A stretch of DNA of 10,037 nt from positions 1-10,037 of the forward strand of contig JAJYZD010000129.1 in NCBI GenBank assembly GCA_021800315.1, in the 5' to 3' direction. The DNA is from Bacillota bacterium (GTDB taxonomy: Bacteria; Bacillota; Desulfotomaculia; Desulfotomaculales; JAJYZD01). Below the pieces are notes generated by a model. The model saw only the letters and a program-made list of their open reading frames with translations, was not told the origin of the DNA and searched no databases. Of this stretch, positions 1 through 6,105 are shown piece after piece. Position numbers and translations under genes: made by a program. Positions within the stretch are counted from its first letter, which is position 1, and every line of letters begins with the position of its first letter.

Positions 1-1
1 A

Positions 2-136
2 GGTTACAACAAGAACCAAATCTTCGTCAACAATCCTTTGAACGGCCGGCGGGCCCAGCCGGTCGACAAGGAGGAGTTCATCCAGGCCTGGCGGCAACTT
101 GGTGAACAAGCCGTCACGGTGCGGCCGTTGGGTTAG
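2..136 (+). CDS. C39-like peptidase, C-terminal end (partial)
   Basis: The window opens inside a plus-strand reading frame of about 44 codons that ends at a TAG; the start lies upstream of the window. The readable peptide has an IFVNNPLNG segment followed by VDKEEFIQAWRQLGEQAV. This pattern, a beta-strand with an N-[DN]-P-L-N-G turn, then a [K/R]-x-x-F-x-x-A-W-x-x-[LM]-G helix and a final strand, is typical of the C-terminal part of bacterial C39-like (papain-fold) cysteine peptidases. The catalytic Cys and most of the domain lie outside the window, so activity cannot be judged. Family assignment rests on this short tail only and is a recognition by eye, not an alignment. Confidence 0.55.
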   Translation, partial: GYNKNQIFVNNPLNGRRAQPVDKEEFIQAWRQLGEQAVTVRPLG

Positions 137-191
137 CGTGCGGCGGAGAGAGGGTTAGTAGCAGCAAGTGTTAGGGTCTTCGTCTGCACGG

Positions 192-880
192 GTGCTGGCC
201 GTGAACGGGCGCGTGTCAACACGGTGGACGCAATTGAACCATTGAGGCTGACGATGGAGCGGGAGATGGCGGTCGGTAGGAGACGGAGGAGCTAATACTG
301 CGCCGCTCAGGGCTGGGCCAATGTAATCGAATACGCAGACGAGGCCAGTGCGGCAGATCTCCGGGGTCGGAAGGTATGGCGGCGGCTCCTTGATGACGCC
401 GCCAAGCGCAAGCTGGATCTTGTGGTCGTATGGCGAATAGACCGGGCGTTCCGCTCAGTATCGGACGCCGCCCGGACCTTGGAACGGTTCAGGGGATGGG
501 GCGTCGGTCTACGAAGCTATCAGGAGCCCTGGCTGGATACCACCAGCCCGTTCGGTGAGGCTCTATATTACATTACGGTCGTGTACGCCCAGTTGGAACA
601 CGGGATCTTGGCCGAAAGGACGCGGGCCGGGATGGACCGGGCCCGCCGGCAGGGAAAGCACATCGGGAGGCCGCCGGTCACTGCAAGGGCAGGGTTCAAC
701 GATAATTGGGCCAAAGTCCGAGAAGATGTCCTGGCAGGACGACTTTCCCGAACACAAGCGGTGAAAGGGTTGAGGATCGGATACGCCACCCTGCTGCGGT
801 TGTTGGAGGCAAACGAAAAAAAGGCACTGGTCCCTATGACTGTCGAATCAAGGACCTGGACGCCCACGAGCTATACGTAG
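192..880 (+). pseudogene. Small serine recombinase (resolvase/invertase type), broken 5' end
   Basis: From about 296 to the stop at 880 one open frame encodes most of a resolvase-type serine recombinase. Visible features are AAQGW, the VWRIDRAFRS segment with the D-R-x-x-R active-site pattern, the E-helix region with LAERTRAGM, a GRPP linker, and a C-terminal helix-turn-helix-like stretch ending near RLSRTQAVKGLRIGYATLL. The N-terminal catalytic motif is displaced: a GTG at 192 opens a different frame reading LAVNGRVST, with RVST at 210-221, and this stops at 243. The main frame then has TAA at 293-295. Restoring one protein needs at least one frameshift and removal of this stop, so the nucleophile Ser cannot be joined to the rest. 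The longest internal start (GTG 422) would give 152 aa lacking the catalytic Ser. I infer a dead recombinase, probably left by a mobile element; no attachment site or cargo was recognised. Confidence 0.8.
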
Positions 881-1039
881 GAGCGACTCCCAATCCCTGA
901 GATCCTCCGGTTTCTCTGGCTCAATCCCCACGATTACCTTCCACCCGTGCTCTACAGCTATGCGCAGAATGTGCTCCGCCTTCTCCTTTGTTTGCACCCG
1001 CACAACCGCAGGCCGCTTTGCGGAACCGAGACGGGCCAA
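848..1039 (-). CDS. Short SEC-C/SWIM-associated protein, N-terminal part only
   Basis: This 63-aa minus-strand frame starts at TTG 1039 behind a good site (GAGGTGG, 7 nt upstream). The peptide begins LGSAKRPAVVRVQT and contains HGWKVIVGIEPEKPEDLRD. This resembles the N-terminal region of small bacterial proteins that normally end in a Cys-rich SEC-C metal-binding motif (PBPRA1643-type, CPCGSGKKxKKCC-like). Here the frame ends in RGRPGP soon after WESLL, with no cysteines, and no SEC-C motif turned up in the other minus-strand frames just downstream. The last 33 bases overlap the 3' end of the convergent recombinase pseudogene. I infer truncation at an insertion or rearrangement junction, with the final residues being read-through. 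Whether the stub is functional is unknown. Confidence 0.6.
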   Translation of the reverse strand: MARLGSAKRPAVVRVQTKEKAEHILRIAVEHGWKVIVGIEPEKPEDLRDWESLLRIARGRPGP

Positions 1040-1398
1040 GGGATCACCACCTCTTGTTCAATCGATTTCGAAGCCCCTCGGAAAAGGGGATACCTTACGA
1101 CATGCGTCCGCCTTTATTGTGTATTAGGGCGGACCGCCTCCGCAAGGGCTCCCTTTTGGCCTCCCCCAAGAACAACCCCCAATACCCAAATTACCGCATT
1201 GCTGTTTTGGTCGCGCCGCCATGTTTACTAACCCGCTGGCGAATTTTAACCAAAATCGGTTTTGATGACCCAAGAGACGTTTCATTTGCACAAATTATGG
1301 CCTCCCCCGCAGAAAGCTGAGCCAGATTCGCATGTGATTCCCTAAGAATGCGGCTTATAATTGGTAATTCAACTGTTATGTCTGTAAAATGGAGTATT
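1040..1398. other. Intergenic stretch, no gene recognised
   Basis: No frame here has both a plausible ribosome binding site and a recognisable product; a 78-codon minus-strand frame (1191-1427) runs through but resembles nothing I know. The stretch from about 1190 to 1400 is visibly more AT-rich than the rest of the window. Two small symmetric elements are present: inverted arms GTCCGCC (1106-1112) and GGCGGAC (1128-1134) around a 15-nt AT-rich loop, and overlapping them GGCGG-A-CCGCC (1128-1138). Neither has a T-run in the right place for a clear terminator. They lie upstream of the minus-strand SEC-C-like gene and could be part of its control region, which is a guess. Confidence 0.5.
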
Positions 1399-2206
1399 CT
1401 AACATCGGACATGCTTTTCGATCTCAAGGGTGGCAGTTTCCGTCTTCAGCTTTTCGACCTGCTTCGTCAAGTCGTCCCGTTGACCGGTTCTAGTCCTGCA
1501 GGCGGCCTCCAGGGAGCCGTATTGCTTCAAGGCGTTGTCCAATCCCTGGGACAACTATTCTACTGGCAGGCCCAACTGTTGGGCAATGTCCCGCCAGGCG
1601 AAGATCATCTTGGACGATAGCCGCTGGTTCACCAGCCACTTCCCGGCTTCTATGGCGCCGGCAGTGGGCTTGCTCAGAGCCACGGCTTTTTTCGCTTCCG
1701 CTTCGGCAGCGGCCTTGTCATTCTCCGCCCGGGCGCGTTCCTGCTCCAGCGAGAGGATGTCGGTCACCCGACCAGCCGCCTCAAGGAACCGGTCCACGGC
1801 CTTGTCAGGCTTGAGTCCCGACTTGGCCGCCCACCCGGCCAGGACCTCGTCCAGCCTGCCGAGTTGATCCCCGCCAAAGCTGGCGGTGGAGAGTTCCTTC
1901 AGCCGGTCGAGCACGGCCTGCCTTTGTTCAATATTTTTCGCCAATTTAGCTTCAAATTCCTGCATTTTGGCAAGGCGGTTTTCCAACTGGCTAACGGAGG
2001 ACCGGAAGGCATCCTCCCGGTCCTTCTCCTGGCGGACCTTGACAACCAGGCCGTTGTGCCGTGCCCGCAAGATCCCAGTGGCCTCGGCCAGGGCCCGGTA
2101 GAATGGTCCCCGGGAATCGGCGTGCCGGGCCATATACCGCGTCCACGGTTTCCGGCCGGTCCACGGCCTCCAAGAGTTCCTTGGTGATGATCTCCGTCCT
2201 GGTCAT
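1399..2206 (-). pseudogene. Coiled-coil protein gene with a frameshift and an in-frame TAG
   Basis: I do not recognise this family. The best start is ATG 2206 (GAGAGG 6 nt upstream); an ATG at 2227 is also possible. The first frame gives about 25 residues ending ETVDAVY, then the sensible reading moves by one base near 2133 into a frame starting ARHADSRGPFYRALAEATG. That second frame has an ATG at 2133 but no ribosome binding site before it, which argues for a frameshift rather than two genes. It continues with long charged helices (heptad-like, rich in E, K, R, A, Q), ending GLPVE and a TAG at 1555-1557. Past the TAG the same frame continues as coiled coil (LDNALKQYGSLEA, then LTKQVEKLKTETATLE) to a second TAG at 1399. 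Two lesions in one gene make decay the simplest reading. The intact protein would have been about 265 aa, probably soluble. Confidence 0.65.
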
Positions 2207-2528
2207 GGCCATCCTCTCTTTGTCCATCGTACCGCCCCCGGTGGGCAGGGACATTCTATCAGAAATCCCCAGGGGGGTAAACCCCTTAAACGTAACGCTT
2301 ACATGAGGGTTGTGAAGCCTGCCCGCCCTGAAGGTGCGAACTATAGCAAAGGACCAGTACACGACAGTGGGAATATCACGGCGGAGGACTCTGCGGATGG
2401 CGGGGACGACGTGTAAGCGTCCTGCCTTATGCCATTCCGCTAAGACTCCCTCCCTCTGCGTAATTAGTACCTATGCCACGGTTTGCTTACGTTACTAGGA
2501 ACGGTTTTGTAATAGCGCGGGCGGCTGG
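2207..2528. other. Intergenic stretch between ylzJ and the coiled-coil gene
   Basis: Apart from the minus-strand promoter at 2253-2281 I see no confident feature. Short related words recur: GTAA-CGC-TTAC (a gapped palindrome near 2291-2301), TGTAAGCG near 2415, and GCTTACGTTAC near 2483-2493. One minus-strand reading (about 2455-2360) gives EWHKAGRLHVVPAIRRVLRRDI, which looks faintly like the second half of an excisionase/MerR-type winged helix, but it lacks a start and a first helix. In Bacillus-type genomes ylzJ is followed by spoIIIE; nothing resembling it is here. Confidence 0.45.
2253..2281 (-). promoter_or_regulatory. Vegetative (sigma-A type) promoter for the coiled-coil gene
   Basis: On the minus strand TTTACC (2276-2281) and TAGAAT (2253-2258) are separated by exactly 17 bases. 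The -10 matches TATAAT at 5 of 6 positions and the -35 matches TTGACA at 4 of 6. It lies 26 bases upstream of the ATG at 2227 and 47 upstream of the ATG at 2206. A still-recognisable promoter in front of a broken gene suggests the damage is recent. Confidence 0.5.
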
Positions 2529-2744
2529 TCAATCCGCCCGCACCAGCCGGTCCGGCTGTAACTCCGGGTCGAGAAACACGGCCGGATCGGTGGAGAGCAC
2601 CCGGATGATCTTGTACCGGCCGTGGGAGGCTTTCTCCGCCAGCACGGAAGTGCCCCGGCAGGTAATTTGCTCGAAGGTGCGGGGCGGGCCCTTGTCCAGG
2701 CCTTCGAACACCAGTTCCAACTGCATGGGCGTGTAGAGGATCAA
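2529..2744 (-). CDS. ylzJ: YlzJ-like protein
   Basis: A 71-aa protein whose start, MILYTPMQLELVFEG, matches the YlzJ-like family in sequence and size. It also contains an RTFEQITCRG segment and ends RLVRAD. The start is a TTG whose last bases form the TGA stop of the upstream protease gene (TTGA overlap), with AGGGAG about 10 bases before it inside that gene, so translational coupling is likely. The family is small, of unknown function, and typical of spore-forming Firmicutes, where it commonly sits directly after tepA. Identification rests on both the N-terminal sequence and this neighbourhood. Confidence 0.82.
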   Translation of the reverse strand: MILYTPMQLELVFEGLDKGPPRTFEQITCRGTSVLAEKASHGRYKIIRVLSTDPAVFLDPELQPDRLVRAD

Positions 2745-3544
2745 TGGAGTTTGTCTCCCTTGTTCTTCTTTTCTTCCTCGATCATGGTCTTGAGTTTGGC
2801 GACGGCCTCACCGACGCCGCCCACCTCGTCGATCAGGCCCTTGTCCACCGCCTCTTTGCCGATGAGTACGCTGCCGATATCGCGGGCCAGGTCCCCGGTG
2901 CGGAACATCAGTTCGCGCAGGTCGTCCTCGGTGATGTCGGAATGGCGGGTGACGAAGCGCACCACCCGGTCCTGCATCTTGTCCAGGTACTCGTAGGTCT
3001 GCGGTACGCCGATCACCAGCCCGTTCAAACGGATGGGGTGGATGGTCATGCTGGCTGTTTCCGCAATAAAGGAATATTTGGCAGCAACTGCCACAGGAAC
3101 CCCGATGCTGTGTCCCCCGCCCAGGACCAGGGAGACCGTCGGTTTGGACATGCTGGTGATCATTTCGGCGATGGCCAGACCGGCTTCCACATCCCCGCCC
3201 ACGGTGTTCAAGATGATCAGGATGCCTTCGATCTCGCTACTCTCCTCAAGGGCGACCAACTGGGGAATGACGTGTTCGTACTTGGTCGTCTTGTTCTGGG
3301 GCGGCAGCACCAGGTGCCCCTCGATCTGCCCGACGATGGTAAGGCAGTGAATGTTGCTCTTGGGTGTCGCCACCTCGTCGGAGGTACCGAGTTCCTTGAT
3401 ATTTTCAATCGAGTCCTTGGATTTGGCGGTAACTCTGCGGGGCGGATCAGGTTCCCCGGGACTCTCGTCGTGATCAGGTTCATCCGGCGTTGGCGGGTCG
3501 TAAGGGTATATTTCCGGCTGGTTTTTCATACCGTATCTTGCCAC
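2741..3544 (-). CDS. tepA: ClpP-like serine protease TepA (translocation-enhancing protein)
   Basis: A 267-aa protein. Residues 1-60 are an acidic, proline-rich tail (YDPPTPDEPDHDESPGEPDPP) with no signal peptide. From about residue 64 the ClpP/crotonase fold follows: HCLTIVGQIEGH, the oxyanion-side NTVGGDVEAGLAI (113-125), GGGHSIGVP with the likely nucleophile Ser146, MTIHP with His169, and RTGDLARDIGSVLIG (215-229), which supplies the acidic residue. These are the marks of TepA rather than housekeeping ClpP, which has GxSAS and a shorter N-terminus. The role known for Bacillus TepA is cytoplasmic proteolysis linked to protein export and spore development. The start is GTG 3544, chosen for the GGGGGGAAG site upstream; the ATG at 3529 lacks one. 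It overlaps ylzJ and diverges from uppP. Confidence 0.88.
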   Translation of the reverse strand: MARYGMKNQPEIYPYDPPTPDEPDHDESPGEPDPPRRVTAKSKDSIENIKELGTSDEVATPKSNIHCLTIVGQIEGHLVLPPQNKTTKYEHVIPQLVALEESSEIEGILIILNTVGGDVEAGLAIAEMITSMSKPTVSLVLGGGHSIGVPVAVAAKYSFIAETASMTIHPIRLNGLVIGVPQTYEYLDKMQDRVVRFVTRHSDITEDDLRELMFRTGDLARDIGSVLIGKEAVDKGLIDEVGGVGEAVAKLKTMIEEEKKNKGDKLH

Positions 3545-3640
3545 TGGCTTCCCCCCGGTATATTTTTCTTAATGTTCACCATAATCATGAGACATATACG
3601 CGGCCGGGGAAACGCACCGGTTGCCCTTTCCGGTTTTTTC

Positions 3641-3669
3641 TTGCCGGGGACGGGTATTTGTGGTATGTT
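3641..3669 (+). promoter_or_regulatory. Extended -10 sigma-A promoter for uppP
   Basis: TTGCCG (3641-3646), a 17-base spacer, and TATGTT (3664-3669). The spacer ends in TGG, giving the TGn extension of an extended -10 element, which can make up for the 4-of-6 matches in each hexamer. The expected start of transcription is about 25 bases before the uppP ATG. It lies in the divergent region between tepA and uppP. Confidence 0.5.
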
Positions 3670-3701
3670 AACCGGCGAGGGGCTGGAAGGGGAAGCCGTT
3701 C

Positions 3702-4484
3702 ATGACGTTGGTACAGGCGGTGGTGCTGGGTACGGTGCAGGGCCTGGCGGAGTTCCTGCCCATCTCCAGTTCGGCCCATCTCGTGTTGGTCCCGTGGTTT
3801 TTCGGTTGGCCGGATCCAGGGCTGACCTTTGACGTCGCCCTGCACATGGGTACGCTTTTGGCGGTGGTGACCTATTTCTGGCGGGACTGGCTACGGCTTC
3901 TGGCGCATGCTTTGGGCCGGCCGGCGTCGGGAGAGGGAAAACTCTTCCGGCTCCTGGCTCTGGCCACCATACCGGGGGGTATCTCCGGCTACCTCCTGGA
4001 AAAGCAGGCCGAAACCAGCTTCCGTTCCCCCTTTCTGGTGGCGGTGATGCTTGTATCCATGGGTCTGGCCCTTTACCTGGCTGACAAACGGTTTCCCGGA
4101 TCCAAGGCCCTGTCCGGCACGGGCTGGGCGGACGCCTTATGGATCGGCGCCGCCCAGGCCCTGGCCATTATCCCCGGTGTTTCCCGTTCCGGCGTCACCA
4201 TGGCGGCGGGCCGGGCGCGCAATCTGAGCCGGGAGGCGGCGGCCCGCTTCTCTTTCCTTTTATCTACCCCCATCATCCTGGGGGCCGGTGTCACCCAGTT
4301 GTCCCATATCTCGCCGGGCGCACTGGACGGGGCCTTTTGGGCGGGAGTGGTTTCCTCGGCCCTGGTGGGGTTTTTGGCCATTCGCTGGCTGTTGCGCTAC
4401 CTGGTTAACCACAATTTCAACATCTTCGTCGGGTATCGCTTCCTCTTGGGCCTGGCCGTCCTGGCGACGGCGGTAAAACGGTGA
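3702..4484 (+). CDS. uppP: Undecaprenyl-diphosphate phosphatase (BacA/UppP family)
   Basis: A 260-aa integral membrane protein of the usual BacA/UppP length. It recycles the lipid carrier of cell-wall synthesis by removing one phosphate from undecaprenyl diphosphate, and overexpression in this family gives bacitracin resistance. Both signature motifs are intact: QGLAEFLPISSSAHL (13-27, with Glu17, the Ser22-24 cluster and His26) and IIPGVSRSGVTMAAG (156-170, with Arg162). Several hydrophobic segments follow, including the conserved FLLSTPIILGAG block (185-196). The ATG is preceded by GGAAGGGGAAG. Its stop overlaps the GTG of the next gene by four bases, so the two are probably co-translated. 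Catalytic roles are from family knowledge; motifs are seen directly. Confidence 0.95.
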   Translation: MTLVQAVVLGTVQGLAEFLPISSSAHLVLVPWFFGWPDPGLTFDVALHMGTLLAVVTYFWRDWLRLLAHALGRPASGEGKLFRLLALATIPGGISGYLLEKQAETSFRSPFLVAVMLVSMGLALYLADKRFPGSKALSGTGWADALWIGAAQALAIIPGVSRSGVTMAAGRARNLSREAAARFSFLLSTPIILGAGVTQLSHISPGALDGAFWAGVVSSALVGFLAIRWLLRYLVNHNFNIFVGYRFLLGLAVLATAVKR

Positions 4485-4786
4485 CGAAAGAGGTGGCCGG
4501 TAAAGTGACGGTAGGCGTTCTGACCATTGAGCTGTTCTTTGACCAGTCCGGCTCGCTGAAGGACAAAAGGCAGTTGCTCAAGGGCGTGATAGAACGGCTG
4601 CGCAGCCGCTTCAACGTTTCGGTGGCCGAGGTGGACGGGATGAATCTGTGGCAGCGCTCCACCGTAGCCGTGGCACTGGTCGGCAACCAGCCGGGTCATG
4701 TAACCGAAGTCTTGGAGAAGATACTCCGCTTTGTCGAGGAGCAGGATCTGGGCCAGGTTGCCGCCAGCCACCTGGCTCTCAACTAA
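4481..4786 (+). CDS. DUF503 / YlxP-like protein
   Basis: A 101-aa protein of the DUF503 (YlxP-like) family, function unproven; in many Firmicutes a relative lies in the nusA-infB-rbfA operon. Visible family marks are VGVLTIELFF (11-20), SLKDKRQLLKGV (25-36), RSRFNVSVAEVD (41-52), and LWQRS (56-60). The GTG at 4481 overlaps the uppP stop (GTGA), but only a weak site precedes it. A GTG at 4505, behind AGAGGTGG, would give a protein starting VTVGVLTIEL, closer to the usual N-terminus of the family, and may be the true start. The gene converges on the minus-strand 102-aa gene with a 20-base gap and no clear terminator hairpin. Confidence 0.9.
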   Translation: MTKEVAGKVTVGVLTIELFFDQSGSLKDKRQLLKGVIERLRSRFNVSVAEVDGMNLWQRSTVAVALVGNQPGHVTEVLEKILRFVEEQDLGQVAASHLALN

Positions 4787-4806
4787 AGAAGGACGGGTCC
4801 CGCGGT

Positions 4807-5115
4807 TTACTGGCCGTTGTTCTTGATACGGGCGAAAAGCGCCTCCAGATTCTTGACACTTTCTTTCAGCTCATCCTTGACGTCTTCCATGTTTTGGGTC
4901 GGGGCGATGGCCGGGGCCGCTTTGCCGTAGGCGGCGGTCCTTACCGCGGCGTGAAAGACGTTCAGGCTGGTCTGCATGCCCTTCACCGCGGTCGAAATGT
5001 TGGCGAAAAGGTTGCCCAGGTTCTCCATCTCGTCGGCCAGGCCGGGGCGGCTGTGCATGGCCAGGAGCAGGGCGGGGAAAAGGAAGCTTGCCGGTCCGTA
5101 TCCCTGGTTAGGCAA
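4807..5115 (-). CDS. Unrecognised 102-aa protein with helical C-terminus
   Basis: I do not recognise the family. The start is TTG 5115, set by a near-perfect TAAGGAGGG six bases upstream (5122-5130), so this is very probably a real gene. The N-terminus holds a short hydrophobic patch (ASFLFPALLLAM, about 9-20), too short and too late to be a clear signal peptide. The rest is amphipathic helix: EMENLGNLFANISTAVKG, an Ala/Pro-rich hinge (GKAAPAIAP), and EDVKDELKESVKNLEALFARIK, which could form a coiled coil. It has no cysteines. It is divergent from the transglycosylase gene and convergent with the DUF503 gene. It might be a small scaffold or sporulation protein, but nothing in the sequence proves that. 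Confidence 0.72.
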   Translation of the reverse strand: MPNQGYGPASFLFPALLLAMHSRPGLADEMENLGNLFANISTAVKGMQTSLNVFHAAVRTAAYGKAAPAIAPTQNMEDVKDELKESVKNLEALFARIKNNGQ

Positions 5116-5121
5116 TTGACA

Positions 5122-5130
5122 CCCTCCTTA
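5122..5130 (-). promoter_or_regulatory. Strong ribosome binding site fixing a TTG start
   Basis: TAAGGAGGG on the minus strand, complementary to the 3' end of 16S rRNA over most of its length, six bases before the TTG at 5113-5115. It decides the start of the 102-aa gene, which has no ATG or GTG in a comparable position. Confidence 0.75.
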
Positions 5131-5251
5131 GCGGCTGTTCATCCTGTACTATGCTACGCCGTAAACGTCACTTTGGTTACGTGCCTAAAGCCCGCCGGGA
5201 AAACCGCCGAAATACAGACTATGGACAGGTGCGGGGTGATGCGCGCTGGAT

Positions 5252-5827
5252 GTGCAGGTGCTTTTGGAACTGGTGCGTCTTGCGGAGGCGCAGGTAAATC
5301 TTGGCTGGCCGGAACAGGGCGGTTCCAACTTTGATTTTTCCCTGTATCTGGACCAGGCCGTGGCCGCCGCCGCGCAGGCAGGGTCCGCGACCGCCGGCGC
5401 CCCTTCCCCGGCCGCCAAGGGCGGGCCGGCCCCGCTGAACAACCTGATAGACAGGGTGGCGGCGGACAACGGTCTTCCGTCCTCCCTCCTCCGGGCCGTG
5501 GTGGAGGCGGAAAGCGGCGGTAACCCTGCGGCGACCAGTTCCGCGGGGGCTGCCGGGCTGATGCAGCTGATGCCGGGTACGGCGGCTTCCCTGGGCGTCA
5601 CCGATCCCTACGATCCGGTCCAGAACCTGTACGGGGGAGCCCGTTACCTCAAGGGACTCATCAACCGTTTCGGCGACCTGAGATTGGCCCTGGCCGCCTA
5701 CAACAGCGGCCCCGGCACCTTGAGCCGCCTGGGCGTCACGAATTGGGAGCGGGACCGGGGCATGCTGCCGGTCGAGACCCAGGCCTACGTGCCCAAGGTG
5801 ATGGCGCTTTACGGAGCTTACGGCTAG
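5252..5827 (+). CDS. Lytic transglycosylase, SLT domain (goose-lysozyme-like fold)
   Basis: A 191-aa protein with a C-terminal SLT domain that cleaves peptidoglycan between MurNAc and GlcNAc with formation of 1,6-anhydro-MurNAc. The first 60 residues are a non-conserved Ala/Gly/Pro-rich leader. The domain runs from about 62: LIDRVAADNGLPSSLLRAVVEAESGGNP with catalytic Glu87 in the ES motif, AAGLMQLMPGTAASLGV (100-116), DPVQNLYGGARYL (121-133), and the LALAAYNSGPG motif (145-155). All family motifs are intact. No signal peptide is visible, so export may use another route, or the true N-terminus may differ. An in-frame TGA at 5237 limits the start; GTG 5252 is the best choice but has only a weak site (GGGGTGA, about 12 bases upstream). 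Confidence 0.9.
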   Translation: MQVLLELVRLAEAQVNLGWPEQGGSNFDFSLYLDQAVAAAAQAGSATAGAPSPAAKGGPAPLNNLIDRVAADNGLPSSLLRAVVEAESGGNPAATSSAGAAGLMQLMPGTAASLGVTDPYDPVQNLYGGARYLKGLINRFGDLRLALAAYNSGPGTLSRLGVTNWERDRGMLPVETQAYVPKVMALYGAYG

Positions 5828-5900
5828 GCTGGGCCGGCAGGAAAACGGGCCGGAGCCGTAGAATGGCTAAAGAAATAAGCTTCGTTAAGGAGGGCCAGGC

Positions 5901-6095
5901 GTGGAAGGTCAGGTCAAGGTGGCGGCGGACAAAAGGCAAAAGAACGCCGTCGGCGTGCTGAGCATAATCATGGTGGCCGCCTTGCTGGTCATTTTGAGTT
6001 CAGTCGGGATTATCGCCCATGTGCCGGCCGTACCGCTGGGATCGGTGGTCGGCCTGATCATGGCCGCGGTGATGATTTTCGGTAAACTTCCGTAA
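5901..6095 (+). CDS. Small membrane protein, function unknown
   Basis: A 64-aa protein starting at GTG 5901 behind a strong AAGGAGGG (5887-5894, six-base gap). A short charged, basic N-terminus (KVAADKRQKN) leads into a hydrophobic segment (GVLSIIMVAALLVILSSVGII, about 18-38), a turn with HVPAVP, and a second hydrophobic stretch (GSVVGLIMAAVMIFG, about 47-61), so one or two membrane passes are likely, with the N-terminus inside by the positive-inside rule. I do not recognise a named family. It follows the transglycosylase by 73 bases and may share its transcript. It ends ten bases from the convergent 69-aa gene. Confidence 0.75.
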   Translation: MEGQVKVAADKRQKNAVGVLSIIMVAALLVILSSVGIIAHVPAVPLGSVVGLIMAAVMIFGKLP

Positions 6096-6105
6096 AAGGG
6101 CGTGC

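Noticed and set aside
1191..1427. 78-codon minus-strand frame in the AT-rich gap
   Set aside because: No ribosome binding site, no recognisable family, and its start overlaps the end of the coiled-coil pseudogene.
3616..3639. Short hairpin ACCGG...CCGGT followed by T-run between tepA and uppP
   Set aside because: Only a 5-bp stem, and it lies in a divergent intergenic region where no plus-strand transcript needs ending.
5863..5961. 32-aa frame starting ATG 5863 (MAKEISFVKEG) overlapping the 64-aa gene
   Set aside because: No good ribosome binding site, and its second half is the out-of-frame shadow of the membrane protein gene.
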